Assembly (NCBI GenBank): GCA_047632755.1
Contig: JBLIDT010000034.1
Coordinates: 1-25,633 of the forward strand
DNA length: 25,633 nucleotides
From: JAKVAV01 sp047632755
GTDB taxonomy: Bacteria; Bacteroidota; Bacteroidia; Flavobacteriales_D; Cryomorphaceae
Reading direction: 5' to 3'
This document shows positions 1 through 7,165 of the stretch, in pieces (positions within the stretch are counted from its first letter, which is position 1; the number at the start of each line of letters is the position of its first letter). The notes under the pieces were generated by a model. That model saw only the letters and a list, made by a program, of their open reading frames with translations. It made no database searches and was not told the DNA's origin. The translations under genes were made by a program, and so were the position numbers.

Positions 1-659
1 GACTTCTTAGCCATCTCAAGAGCTTTTACTTTGTCTCTGTCATTTGCCAAATAGTAACTAGCAGCGTCTTCGTAGAAACCAAAAAGACCATCGATCTCTT
101 TCATTTTAGCATCCATGCTAGCAACAACAAGTGCATCCGTATCAACAGTTACAGGAACTGAGAACATCATATTGCTCCACGCGAATACCAAGTCAACTTT
201 GCTGTCCTCCACATTCTCGAAAGAGAAACTCATGCGCTCTACTTTTTGAGCAGATTTCACGAAAGGAACTTCTGTAGTAGCGACATTTAGACTCTCGTCG
301 TATTTTCCCGTTCCACCTTGGTCGGCATTTGAGTTAAGCATTACCTTAATCTTGTCCTTCATAGGAATGGTGAAGATGGCGTATGTACCGGCCTCTACTG
401 CTGTTCCATTAAAGCTAACGTCATTGCTAAAAGTAATTTTAGAAGCGCTGTTAGCACCTGTTCTCCAAAGCTTGTCGAATGCTATGAGGTCGCCGAAGAT
501 CACGCGATCTTTTACACCTGGTCGGCTGTATTCTACTTCCATTTCGGTAAGACCTACCATTTGAAACTCACGCGCCAAAGGGCTTGGAGCTGGAAAATCT
601 TGTGCCGCAGAAAATAATGTAGCGATGGCAAATGCCAATACTAAAACTGATTTTTTCAT
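1..659 (-). CDS. DUF2911 domain exported protein (3' end outside window)
   Basis: The first 219 residues of a secreted or periplasmic protein of unknown function, translated from the ATG at 659-657. Residues 1-19 form a clean signal peptide (basic MKK, hydrophobic core, cleavage before QDFPAPSP). The body carries the DUF2911 hallmarks YSRPGVK (44-50), WRTGAN (65-70) and AGTYAIFTIP (90-99). The last visible residues (FYEDAASYYLANDRD, then KALEMAKK) resemble the start of the TPR-like helices that close many family members. The gene follows clpX by 28 nt on the same strand with no terminator seen, so it may be the last cistron of the tig-clpP-clpX operon. The family is common in Bacteroidota; its biochemical role is not established. 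The family call is confident, the function unknown. Confidence 0.85.
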   Translation of the reverse strand, partial: MKKSVLVLAFAIATLFSAAQDFPAPSPLAREFQMVGLTEMEVEYSRPGVKDRVIFGDLIAFDKLWRTGANSASKITFSNDVSFNGTAVEAGTYAIFTIPMKDKIKVMLNSNADQGGTGKYDESLNVATTEVPFVKSAQKVERMSFSFENVEDSKVDLVFAWSNMMFSVPVTVDTDALVVASMDAKMKEIDGLFGFYEDAASYYLANDRDKVKALEMAKK

Positions 660-687
660 GGTTTAATTGGGTTTGATTTATAAGGAA

Positions 688-1938
688 CTATGCTGCCTTC
701 AGACGCGATATTTTCGATTTACTAAATTTCTCTTTGGCGTATTTAGCGGTAATCTTGAAGCTCTTGATATCACTAGAACCTGGAATCTCGTACATCAAAT
801 CGGTCATAATGGCCTCGCATATTGAGCGAAGACCTCTAGCGCCGAGTTTGTATTCCATTGCTTTTTCAACGATAAAGTCCAGCGCTTCTTTATCAAAAGT
901 CAACTTGACATCATCCATTTCAAAAAGCTTCACGTACTGCTTCACCAACGCGTTCCGTGGCTCGGTTAAGATTCTCGTAAGCGTTTCGCGGTCTAGCGGA
1001 TTGAGGTAAGTCAATACTGGAAATCTTCCTATGAGCTCAGGGATCAATCCAAAACTCTTCAAATCTACTGGAGAGACATATTGAAGAACATGATCGGGAT
1101 CAAAATCAGCATTCTCCGTGCTGGAGCTATAGCCTATAGTTGATGTTTTAATTCTGCGCTCGATCAATTTTTTAATTCCGTCAAAAGCCCCACCGCAAAT
1201 GAAGAGTACATCTTTCGTGTTGATTTGAATCAATTTTTGCTCAGGGTGTTTTCTACCTCCTTGCGGTGGCACATTCACTTCCGAACCTTCAAGAAGTTTT
1301 AGAAGTGCTTGCTGAACACCTTCACCACTTACATCGCGCGTGATGCTGGCATTGTCGCTCTTTCGAGCAATCTTGTCAATCTCATCAATAAAGACGATTC
1401 CTCTTTCGGCAGTAGGCACGTCGTAATCGGCCGCTTGAAGCAGACGAGAGAGAATGCTCTCCACATCTTCTCCTACATAACCGGCCTCGGTAAGAATCGT
1501 GGCATCAGCTATGCAGAAAGGAACATTTAGCATACGCGCGATGGTCTTAGCCATCAAGGTCTTTCCTGTGCCTGTTTCACCTACGAAAACGATATTCGAT
1601 TTTTCAATCTCAACTTCGTCTTCACCTCCGTCTCCAGTTTCCTGAAGCAATCTCTTGTAGTGGTTATAAACCGCTACCGAAAGTGTTCGTTTGGCATCAT
1701 CTTGACCTATTACAAAGTTATCAAGGAAAGCTTTTATTTCGGCTGGCTTTTGCAAGACGAGGCTTGTCTCCAGTTGAACATTAGCTTTTTGCGCAAGCTC
1801 TTCCTTTATGATACTCTGAGCCTGAGTGATGCAGTTATCACAGATGTGACCAGTCACCCCCGCGATTAATACATTCACATCGCTCTTATTCCTCCCACAA
1901 AAGGAACACTTCACTTCTCGTTTTTCACTACCAGCCAT
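688..1938 (-). CDS. clpX: ATP-dependent Clp protease ATP-binding subunit ClpX
   Basis: AAA+ unfoldase that recognises tagged proteins and threads them into ClpP in the cytoplasm. All expected elements are visible in 416 residues: an N-terminal zinc-binding domain with Cys11, Cys14, Cys33 and Cys36; Walker A GETGTGKT (120-127); pore-1 loop GYVG (153-156); Walker B FIDEID (183-188); the RKH loop (229-231); and the sensor region LIGRFP. The ClpP-docking loop that reads IGF in E. coli reads IGY here (268-270). Length matches the family. It lies 12 nt downstream of clpP on the same strand, the classical clpP-clpX pairing, so the two are almost certainly co-transcribed. The identification is secure. 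Confidence 0.98.
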   Translation of the reverse strand: MAGSEKREVKCSFCGRNKSDVNVLIAGVTGHICDNCITQAQSIIKEELAQKANVQLETSLVLQKPAEIKAFLDNFVIGQDDAKRTLSVAVYNHYKRLLQETGDGGEDEVEIEKSNIVFVGETGTGKTLMAKTIARMLNVPFCIADATILTEAGYVGEDVESILSRLLQAADYDVPTAERGIVFIDEIDKIARKSDNASITRDVSGEGVQQALLKLLEGSEVNVPPQGGRKHPEQKLIQINTKDVLFICGGAFDGIKKLIERRIKTSTIGYSSSTENADFDPDHVLQYVSPVDLKSFGLIPELIGRFPVLTYLNPLDRETLTRILTEPRNALVKQYVKLFEMDDVKLTFDKEALDFIVEKAMEYKLGARGLRSICEAIMTDLMYEIPGSSDIKSFKITAKYAKEKFSKSKISRLKAA

Positions 1939-1950
1939 TGCGTCTGTTTT

Positions 1951-2619
1951 TTAGTGCTTTGGATTCTTTACCAATACTTCGTCAAGCATACCGTACTCTT
2001 TTGCCTCATCGGCAGTCATCCAGAAATCTCGATTGCTGTCTTCACTCACTTTTTCGTAAGTCTGACCACTATGAATCGATATGATATCGTAGAGTTCTTT
2101 TCGCAGCTTGACAATTTCTTTTGCTGTAATCTCAATATCAGAAGCCTGACCTTGAGCGCCACCAAGAGGTTGATGAATCATCACACGTGAATGCTTTAAT
2201 GCTGTTCTTTTTCCTTTCTCGCCTGCACAAAGCAATACAGCGCCCATCGATGCGGCCATACCTGTGCAAATAGTGGCAACGTTTGGCGTGATGTACTGCA
2301 TGGTGTCATAGATTCCCAAACCAGCATAAACCGAACCTCCTGGAGAATTCAGATAAATCTGAATATCCTTCTTTGGATCTACACTTTCCAAGAAAAGTAG
2401 TTGGGCTTGAATAATATTGGCCACTTGATCATCGATACCAGTACCTAGAAAAATGATTCGGTCCATCATAAGACGAGAGAAAACGTCCATCTGGGCCACA
2501 TTCATTTGTCTTTCCTCGATGATGTAAGGCGTTAAGGCCTTTGCATAATCGTGGTAGTACATGCTATCAATGCGGTGGTGTTTCTTAGCGTAATTTTCGA
2601 ATTCTTTATCTTCTGACAT
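1951..2619 (-). CDS. clpP: ATP-dependent Clp protease proteolytic subunit ClpP
   Basis: Serine peptidase that forms the tetradecameric degradation chamber used with ClpX. The catalytic triad is readable: Ser124 in GMAASMGA, His149 in MIHQPLGG, and Asp198 in NRDFWMTADEA. The oxyanion-loop region NSPGGSVYAG (91-100) is intact. The protein is 222 residues, with about 30 residues ahead of the conserved core (MSEDKEFENYAKKHHRI...), likely a cleaved propeptide as in other ClpPs. It sits 46 nt downstream of tig and 12 nt upstream of clpX, all on the minus strand. The linker to tig holds a weak 7/8 match to the TAnnTTTG box (TAACTTTC), so an internal promoter is possible but unproven. Confidence 0.98.
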   Translation of the reverse strand: MSEDKEFENYAKKHHRIDSMYYHDYAKALTPYIIEERQMNVAQMDVFSRLMMDRIIFLGTGIDDQVANIIQAQLLFLESVDPKKDIQIYLNSPGGSVYAGLGIYDTMQYITPNVATICTGMAASMGAVLLCAGEKGKRTALKHSRVMIHQPLGGAQGQASDIEITAKEIVKLRKELYDIISIHSGQTYEKVSEDSNRDFWMTADEAKEYGMLDEVLVKNPKH

Positions 2620-2665
2620 ATGGTCTTTCTATATGATTGAAACGTGAAAGTTACCTAAAGGTTGA

Positions 2666-4021
2666 TTAAGCTTCAGATGCCAATTCGACAAACTTATCAA
2701 ACGACACTTCTTTATCTTTCACACTAGCATTCTCCTTCACGTAAGCGATCAACTTCTCATCGTAGAGCATGTCGTAAATCTTCCGTGCTTCTTCTTGGTT
2801 TTCAAGTACTCTTTTGGCAGAATCTTCGAGTTCTTTGTCTTCAGGGGCAGGCATGCCGTATTGTGCGTAGTTTCCTACCAATAGCTCTTTGGTCTTGCCT
2901 ATCACTTCATCTTGCTTCACTGAAATTGAATCCTGACTAACAAGTTCATTGAAAATCAACTGCCATTGAAGACTCTTGCGGTACTCCGTGTAATCCTTTT
3001 CAACTTCCTCGGCTGAAATTGGTTTTTCATTTGAGAGACGAATCCACCTCTTCAAAAATTCGTCAGGAAGATCGGGATTGTACTTGTCAATCATTGCCTT
3101 ACTGATATCCCTTTTAAAGAGTCTATCACTGTCGCTAACAAAGTGTTTTCCTAAATCAGAAGAAACCTTCTCGCGGAAGTCTTTCTCTGTCTTCACGTCA
3201 CCGTCTTCGCCAAAGGTCTTACTGAAAAACTCTTCGTTTAGTTCTGCGGGCTTCATTCGCTTTACCTCGCGAACGATGAATTTATAGTTATCACCAGTAG
3301 TTGCAAGCGCTTCGCCCGTGAGGCCAAGCATTCTTCCTAGGTCATCATTGTCCTTTGCTAACAAAGAAGGCTGAACCTTAAGATCATCTCCGACTTTCAG
3401 CCCATGGAACTTTTTGGTCTGCTCTTTATCTATAAACTCAAGAGAAACGGTGCTTTGATTCATGACACCTCCAGGAACAACTTCGCCGCTATCGTCAAGT
3501 TCCACGAAATCTCCAACGAGCATATCGTTCTCTTCCGCTTTCTCCACATCCTCCACTTTACCGTAGCGTCGAGCAATTCGATCCACCTCGTCATCGACGA
3601 GTTTCTTATCGATCTTTATGGTGTTGTACTGCAATTTGTTCTTTTTGGAAATTTCGACATCCAACTTTGGTGCAAGTCCCAATTCGTAAACAAATTCGAA
3701 ATCTCCAGGATTATCCCAGTTCCCAGTGTCAACGTGGTCCTCTTTGGGCATTGGACTACCCAATATTTTTAAATTTTGCTCAGAGATGTAAGACTGAATG
3801 CTCTGATTGAGCATTGCATTCATTTCTTCTGCAAGCAATGATTTCCCGTAGCGGCTTTTAATGACGCCCATTGGGATTTTTCCCGGACGAAACCCCGGCA
3901 TTTGAGTTTGTTTGCGCGTGCGCTTTAGCGCCTCGCTGTACTTATCGTTGTAGTCCGTAGGCTCAACTTTAATTTTGAGAAGAGCATTTTTTTCGTCAAT
4001 TTTTTCTTGTGTAATCTGCAT
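2666..4021 (-). CDS. tig: Trigger factor (ribosome-associated chaperone)
   Basis: Chaperone that binds the ribosomal exit tunnel and shields nascent chains. The N-terminal ribosome-binding domain has the signature loop GFRPGKIP (43-50). A central FKBP-like region follows at roughly 150-255, and the remainder forms the helical C-terminal cradle. The total of 451 residues is normal or slightly long. In the FKBP-like region the substrate-pocket pattern of active trigger factors (E. coli MIPGFEDGI) is replaced by a stretch around EQTKKFHGLKVGD, so prolyl isomerase activity may be weak or absent. It is the first gene of the tig-clpP-clpX block, downstream of the tRNA-Leu terminator, and probably starts from the TATCTTTG box at 4068-4075. 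Confidence 0.95.
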   Translation of the reverse strand: MQITQEKIDEKNALLKIKVEPTDYNDKYSEALKRTRKQTQMPGFRPGKIPMGVIKSRYGKSLLAEEMNAMLNQSIQSYISEQNLKILGSPMPKEDHVDTGNWDNPGDFEFVYELGLAPKLDVEISKKNKLQYNTIKIDKKLVDDEVDRIARRYGKVEDVEKAEENDMLVGDFVELDDSGEVVPGGVMNQSTVSLEFIDKEQTKKFHGLKVGDDLKVQPSLLAKDNDDLGRMLGLTGEALATTGDNYKFIVREVKRMKPAELNEEFFSKTFGEDGDVKTEKDFREKVSSDLGKHFVSDSDRLFKRDISKAMIDKYNPDLPDEFLKRWIRLSNEKPISAEEVEKDYTEYRKSLQWQLIFNELVSQDSISVKQDEVIGKTKELLVGNYAQYGMPAPEDKELEDSAKRVLENQEEARKIYDMLYDEKLIAYVKENASVKDKEVSFDKFVELASEA

Positions 4022-4067
4022 AATAACAAGGCATTAAATATGATCATCCGGCTAAAAAAGCGGGGTG

Positions 4068-4075
4068 CAAAGATA
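4068..4075 (-). promoter_or_regulatory. Bacteroidota-type -7 box upstream of tig
   Basis: Read on the minus strand this is TATCTTTG followed by C, a perfect match to the Bacteroidota -7 consensus TAnnTTTG. It lies 46 nt upstream of the tig ATG and just downstream of the tRNA-Leu terminator, where a new promoter is needed. No TTTG -33 element is seen at the expected spacing, so the call rests on the -7 box and the position. Confidence 0.6.
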
Positions 4076-4119
4076 CTGCAAATCTTAGAGACGACGGTCG
4101 CTTGGCCGCCATTTCAATT

Positions 4120-4150
4120 CAAATAAAAAAGGGAGTCCATATGGACTCCC
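4120..4150 (-). terminator. Rho-independent terminator of tRNA-Leu
   Basis: Positions 4131-4150 are a perfect 20-nt palindrome with arms GGGAGTCC and GGACTCCC around ATAT. On the minus strand it is followed at once by a T-rich run (TTTTTTATTT). It starts about 10 nt after the tRNA 3' end. A stable 8-bp GC-rich stem with a U tract is a textbook intrinsic terminator. Confidence 0.88.
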
Positions 4151-4159
4151 GAAGTGTAG

Positions 4160-4241
4160 TGCGGATGAAGGGACTCGAACCCCCAAGCCTCGCGGCACTA
4201 GATCCTAAGTCTAGCGTGTCTACCAATTTCACCACATCCGC
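4160..4241 (-). tRNA. tRNA-Leu, anticodon UAG
   Basis: On the minus strand the acceptor arms GCGGATG (4241-4235) and CATCCGC (4167-4161) pair perfectly, with discriminator A at 4160. The D-loop region contains GGTAGAC. The anticodon stem CTAGA/TCTAG encloses the loop CTTAGGA, giving anticodon TAG (UAG), which reads CUN leucine codons. A long variable arm (TGCCGCGAGGCTT region) marks a class II tRNA, and the T loop reads TTCGAGT. CCA is not encoded (the following bases are CTA). A promoter lies upstream and a terminator downstream, so it is its own transcription unit. Confidence 0.96.
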
Positions 4242-4261
4242 ATTTTGCTGTTTGGCGTCCG

Positions 4262-4291
4262 CAAAGATAGTTAGAAAGAATTATTCACAAA
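4262..4291 (-). promoter_or_regulatory. Promoter of tRNA-Leu (-33 TTTG, -7 TATCTTTG)
   Basis: On the minus strand TTTG (4291-4288) is followed after 18 nt by TATCTTTG (4269-4262), close to the Bacteroidota sigma factor consensus of TTTG and TAnnTTTG. The -7 box ends 20 nt before the first tRNA base. Of the promoters in this window it has the best two-element match. Confidence 0.72.
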
Positions 4292-4326
4292 GCGTTCTGA
4301 CAAACTCTAGGAGGAAATAAAGTTTT

Positions 4327-4334
4327 TACTTTTG
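4327..4334 (+). promoter_or_regulatory. Candidate -7 box upstream of the flavin reductase gene
   Basis: TACTTTTG matches TAnnTTTG exactly and ends 13 nt before the ATG at 4348. The implied transcript start would leave a 5' leader of only a few nucleotides. No -33 TTTG is found at normal spacing. The box lies in the gap between the divergent tRNA promoter and the gene. Confidence 0.5.
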
Positions 4335-4347
4335 CCAAAAACGGATT

Positions 4348-5241
4348 ATGCGCAGTTTCATCCCTTCCGATTTAAGTAATGTCGAGCTTCATGGAATCCT
4401 TCTGGGATCAATTGGCCCGAGGCCTATTGCTTTTGCTAGCACAGTAAATAGTGAAGGAGTTGCCAATCTTTCTCCCTTTAGCTACTTCAACATTTTTAGC
4501 GCCAATCCGCCCATTCTTATTTTTTCTCCTGCCAGAAGGGGACGAGACAATACGACGAAGCATAGCTACGAGAATGCCAAAGCCCACCCAGAAGTGGTGA
4601 TCAACATTGTGGATTTCTCTATCGTGCAGCAGATGTCACTCTCCAGCACAGAGTATCCTGAAGGTGTCAACGAATTCGAAAAAGCGGGTCTCACAGCAAT
4701 TCCATCTGACATGGTAAAACCACCAAGGGTTAAAGAAAGCCCAGTGCAATACGAGTGCAAGGTGAATGAAATTGTAGAATTGGGAAAAGAGGGTGGAGCA
4801 GGAAATCTAATCATTTGTGAGATCGTGAAGATTCACGTTCGCGAAGACTTAATCAACGAAGAGCTTCAGATAGACCAAACAAAAATTGATACCGTTGGCC
4901 GGATGGGAGGCGACTACTACACTCGCGCTCATGGAGCTGCACTGTTTGAAGTGGCAAAGCCGCTAAAAACAATGGGGATTGGAGTAGACCAAATACCCGC
5001 TGAAATCAGAAATAGTTCTATCTTAACAGGAAATGACCTCGGCCGTCTAGGCAATGTTGAAGAGCTACCCAACGAGACAGATGTCAATGAATATAGATTA
5101 ACGGAATTGAGCGATATCTTTGTAGCACTAGAAGATTCTCCGCACAAATTGGAGAAAAGCTTACACGAGAAAGCCCAAGAATTATTAAGTAAAGGAAATA
5201 TCCATGAAGCTTGGATGACTCTTATGAGTTTTAACAATTAG
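4348..5241 (+). CDS. Flavin reductase-like FMN-binding split-barrel protein
   Basis: A 297-residue protein of the flavin reductase-like (FMN-binding split barrel) family. The fold signature is early: GSIGPRPIAFAST (20-32), then NLSPFSYFN and PPILIFSPA, the segment that in relatives contacts the FMN phosphate and isoalloxazine ring. It is longer than the roughly 160-residue single-domain NADH:flavin oxidoreductases; the extra C-terminal half (GRMGGDYYTRAHG onward) is typical of the Bacteroidota version. It probably binds FMN, but the substrate (free flavin, another oxidant or a partner monooxygenase) cannot be read from the sequence. No oxygenase partner is adjacent. The DUF3127 gene follows after 14 nt and is probably co-transcribed. 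Confidence 0.85.
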   Translation: MRSFIPSDLSNVELHGILLGSIGPRPIAFASTVNSEGVANLSPFSYFNIFSANPPILIFSPARRGRDNTTKHSYENAKAHPEVVINIVDFSIVQQMSLSSTEYPEGVNEFEKAGLTAIPSDMVKPPRVKESPVQYECKVNEIVELGKEGGAGNLIICEIVKIHVREDLINEELQIDQTKIDTVGRMGGDYYTRAHGAALFEVAKPLKTMGIGVDQIPAEIRNSSILTGNDLGRLGNVEELPNETDVNEYRLTELSDIFVALEDSPHKLEKSLHEKAQELLSKGNIHEAWMTLMSFNN

Positions 5242-5255
5242 AAAAATTACGAATT

Positions 5256-5624
5256 ATGTTTGCGATCAACGGAAAATTAGTGGTGAAAAACGGTACTGAA
5301 CAGGTAACCGAAAAATTTAAAAAACGCGAATTCGTCATTGCCGACGAAGGAAGCCAATACCCACAAGAAATCATCTTTCAACTTGTACAAGACAAAGTTG
5401 ATCTACTCGACCCTTTCAACGAAGGAGATATGCTGAAAGTAAACTTCAACCTAAGAGGTAGAAGATGGCTAAATCCTAAAACGAATGAAACGCGTTTTTT
5501 CAATTCCCTCGATGCTTGGAGATTGGAAAAAGCGGAAACGGAGAAAATCGGATCTGATCTTCCACCGCTTCCACAAAGCGAGCCGGCTAATTTGGATGAC
5601 GGTACCGACGACCTTCCGTTCTAA
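5256..5624 (+). CDS. DUF3127 protein with SSB-like acidic C-terminal tail
   Basis: A 122-residue cytoplasmic protein (no signal peptide). The body matches DUF3127: EKFKKREFVIADEGSQYPQ, then FQLVQDKVDLLDPFNEGD, then NFNLRGRRWLNPK and FFNSLDAWRLE. An alternating beta pattern with aromatic and basic positions suggests an OB-like barrel, which is inference. After residue 98 the chain turns into a Pro/Gly/Asp-rich linker ending LDDGTDDLPF. That tip closely resembles the C-terminal peptide of bacterial single-stranded DNA-binding proteins (DDIPF/DDLPF), used to recruit replication and repair enzymes. The gene lies 14 nt after the flavin reductase-like gene. The family is certain; its role is uncharacterised, with nucleic-acid binding the most economical guess. 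Confidence 0.88.
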   Translation: MFAINGKLVVKNGTEQVTEKFKKREFVIADEGSQYPQEIIFQLVQDKVDLLDPFNEGDMLKVNFNLRGRRWLNPKTNETRFFNSLDAWRLEKAETEKIGSDLPPLPQSEPANLDDGTDDLPF

Positions 5625-5635
5625 TTAGTGTCTGT

Positions 5636-5740
5636 TTAGAAAGTCCGCTACCTGCCTTCCACTTGAGCTTTAACCAGTCACTGACCATTGTCAGCTCCTT
5701 AGTTTAAAGCACTGCGTGAGCGTTGTTATCGAACTTCTAA
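5636..5740 (+). other. Possible folded leader between DUF3127 and the SCFA transporter
   Basis: The 149-nt gap before the transporter holds nested complementary segments: TTAGAAAGT (5636-5644) with ACTTCTAA (5733-5740, one bulge), GCTTTAA (5667-5673) with TTAAAGC (5704-5710), and CTGAC (5681-5685) with GTCAG (5690-5694). GAGCT (5665-5669) can pair alternatively with AGCTC (5693-5697). None is followed by a T run, so it is not an intrinsic terminator. A 7/8 match to the -7 box (AACATTTG, 5752-5759) lies just downstream. The pairing could be chance. Confidence 0.2.
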
Positions 5741-5773
5741 CTCAGAAACTAAACATTTGACCTATCCTGCTTA

Positions 5774-7165
5774 ATGTCTTCTTTTGCCAGCCGTTTCGAA
5801 CGTGCGTTTCACAATCTGCTTCCGTCACCATTTACGCTTGCAGTACTATTAACGTTTTCTGTATTCGGCACGGCTGTCCTTTTCTTTAAGCCCGCGGGCG
5901 CCAACTTCTTGACCCATGGTTTAGAGGTTGTGGGTTATTGGTACGACGGCATTTGGAACGCTCCTCTTCTGGTCTTCGCTTACCAGATGATGCTCATACT
6001 GGTTTTGGGCCATGTATTGGCGCTGGCTCCACCTGTCGATGATTTCATCAAGCGCGCGACTAAATATTGCGATACCACTGCAAAAGCTGCTGCCATCATT
6101 ACGGCGGCTTGTGTCATCTTGGGGCTGATCAATTGGGGCCTTGCCCTGATCTTCGGGGCCATCTTTGCCAGAAAGGTGGGCGAGTATGCGGTACAGAAAG
6201 GAAATAAGATTAACTACCCTTTAATTGGCGCCTGCGGCTACACTGGTCTCCTTGTATGGCACGGAGGAATTTCGGGGAGCTCTACCATCAAAGCAGCCGA
6301 GGAAGGCCATTTAGCATCCCTATTAGAGGGTAGCACTTCAATAGACTTCAGTGCCCTTCCGACATCCGTTGGATTTAGCGAAACGGTTTTCTCGCCGATG
6401 AACCTTTCCGTATCGCTTGCGCTGGTTTTGATATTGCCGTTCTGCGCGTATGCGATAGGAAAGAATAGCCTATCGACCCATCACATACTCCATCGTTTCA
6501 AGAAGAAAGAGCACAAATCGGAAGCACGGGGGTTCGCCGAGAAACTAGATTTTCACCCTGCATTGTCAATGATTTTGGGACTTTCGGCTCTAATCACCGC
6601 CGCGGCTATCGCCACTCATTCCATTCAATCGGGCGATGGAAATTTTGTCAATCCAAATTTCATCAACACCACATTTTTGGGATTGGGACTCATCGCACAC
6701 GGAAACTTGAGTCGATTCGCTGAAGCAGTGGAGGATGCTATTAGAGGGGCTTCGGGAATTCTAATTCAATTCCCGCTATACTTTGGTATTTTGGGAATGA
6801 TGAAAGGAACGGGAATAGTAAGCGAAATCTCGGCCTTTTTCGTTTCCATTTCCAATCAAACCACCTACCCTATTTTCTCTTTTATCTCTGCGGGGTTTGT
6901 AAATATTCTGGTGCCGAGTGGTGGTGGTCAATGGATGGTCCAGGGGCCGATTATCGTTGAAGCTTCTCAAAAAATGGGACTCGACCTCGGGAAGAGTATC
7001 ATGGCCATGGCATACGGGGATCAACTCACGAATATGCTCCAACCGTTTTGGGCTCTACCTCTGCTTTCTATTACGGGCCTTAGAGCAAGAGATATTTTGC
7101 CTTTCACTGTTTACTTTATGCTGATAGCAGGAGTGATTTACATCGCTGGGCTCCTCATTTTCTAA
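5774..7165 (+). CDS. Short-chain fatty acid transporter, AtoE family
   Basis: A 463-residue inner-membrane protein with about a dozen hydrophobic segments, matching the AtoE/SCFA transporter family (PF02667 type) in length and sequence. Visible family features include the N-terminal RFERAFHNLLPSPFTLAVLLTF, the loop INWGLALIFGAIFARKVG, GLLVWHGGISGSSTIKAAE, and the C-terminal NILVPSGGGQWMVQGPI followed by MAYGDQLTNMLQPFWALP. It probably imports short-chain fatty acids such as acetoacetate or butyrate; the actual substrate is not provable here. No ato catabolic genes are adjacent. Its TAA (7163-7165) overlaps the TAG of the convergent permease gene. The symbol is left blank because substrate orthology is unproven. 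Confidence 0.9.
   Translation: MSSFASRFERAFHNLLPSPFTLAVLLTFSVFGTAVLFFKPAGANFLTHGLEVVGYWYDGIWNAPLLVFAYQMMLILVLGHVLALAPPVDDFIKRATKYCDTTAKAAAIITAACVILGLINWGLALIFGAIFARKVGEYAVQKGNKINYPLIGACGYTGLLVWHGGISGSSTIKAAEEGHLASLLEGSTSIDFSALPTSVGFSETVFSPMNLSVSLALVLILPFCAYAIGKNSLSTHHILHRFKKKEHKSEARGFAEKLDFHPALSMILGLSALITAAAIATHSIQSGDGNFVNPNFINTTFLGLGLIAHGNLSRFAEAVEDAIRGASGILIQFPLYFGILGMMKGTGIVSEISAFFVSISNQTTYPIFSFISAGFVNILVPSGGGQWMVQGPIIVEASQKMGLDLGKSIMAMAYGDQLTNMLQPFWALPLLSITGLRARDILPFTVYFMLIAGVIYIAGLLIF

Noticed and set aside
3404..3772. 122-codon plus-strand frame inside tig
   Set aside because: It is the antisense shadow of a clear trigger factor gene and shows no protein family features.
6776..7042. 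88-codon minus-strand frame inside the SCFA transporter gene
   Set aside because: Antisense of conserved membrane segments; no signal, motif or promoter.
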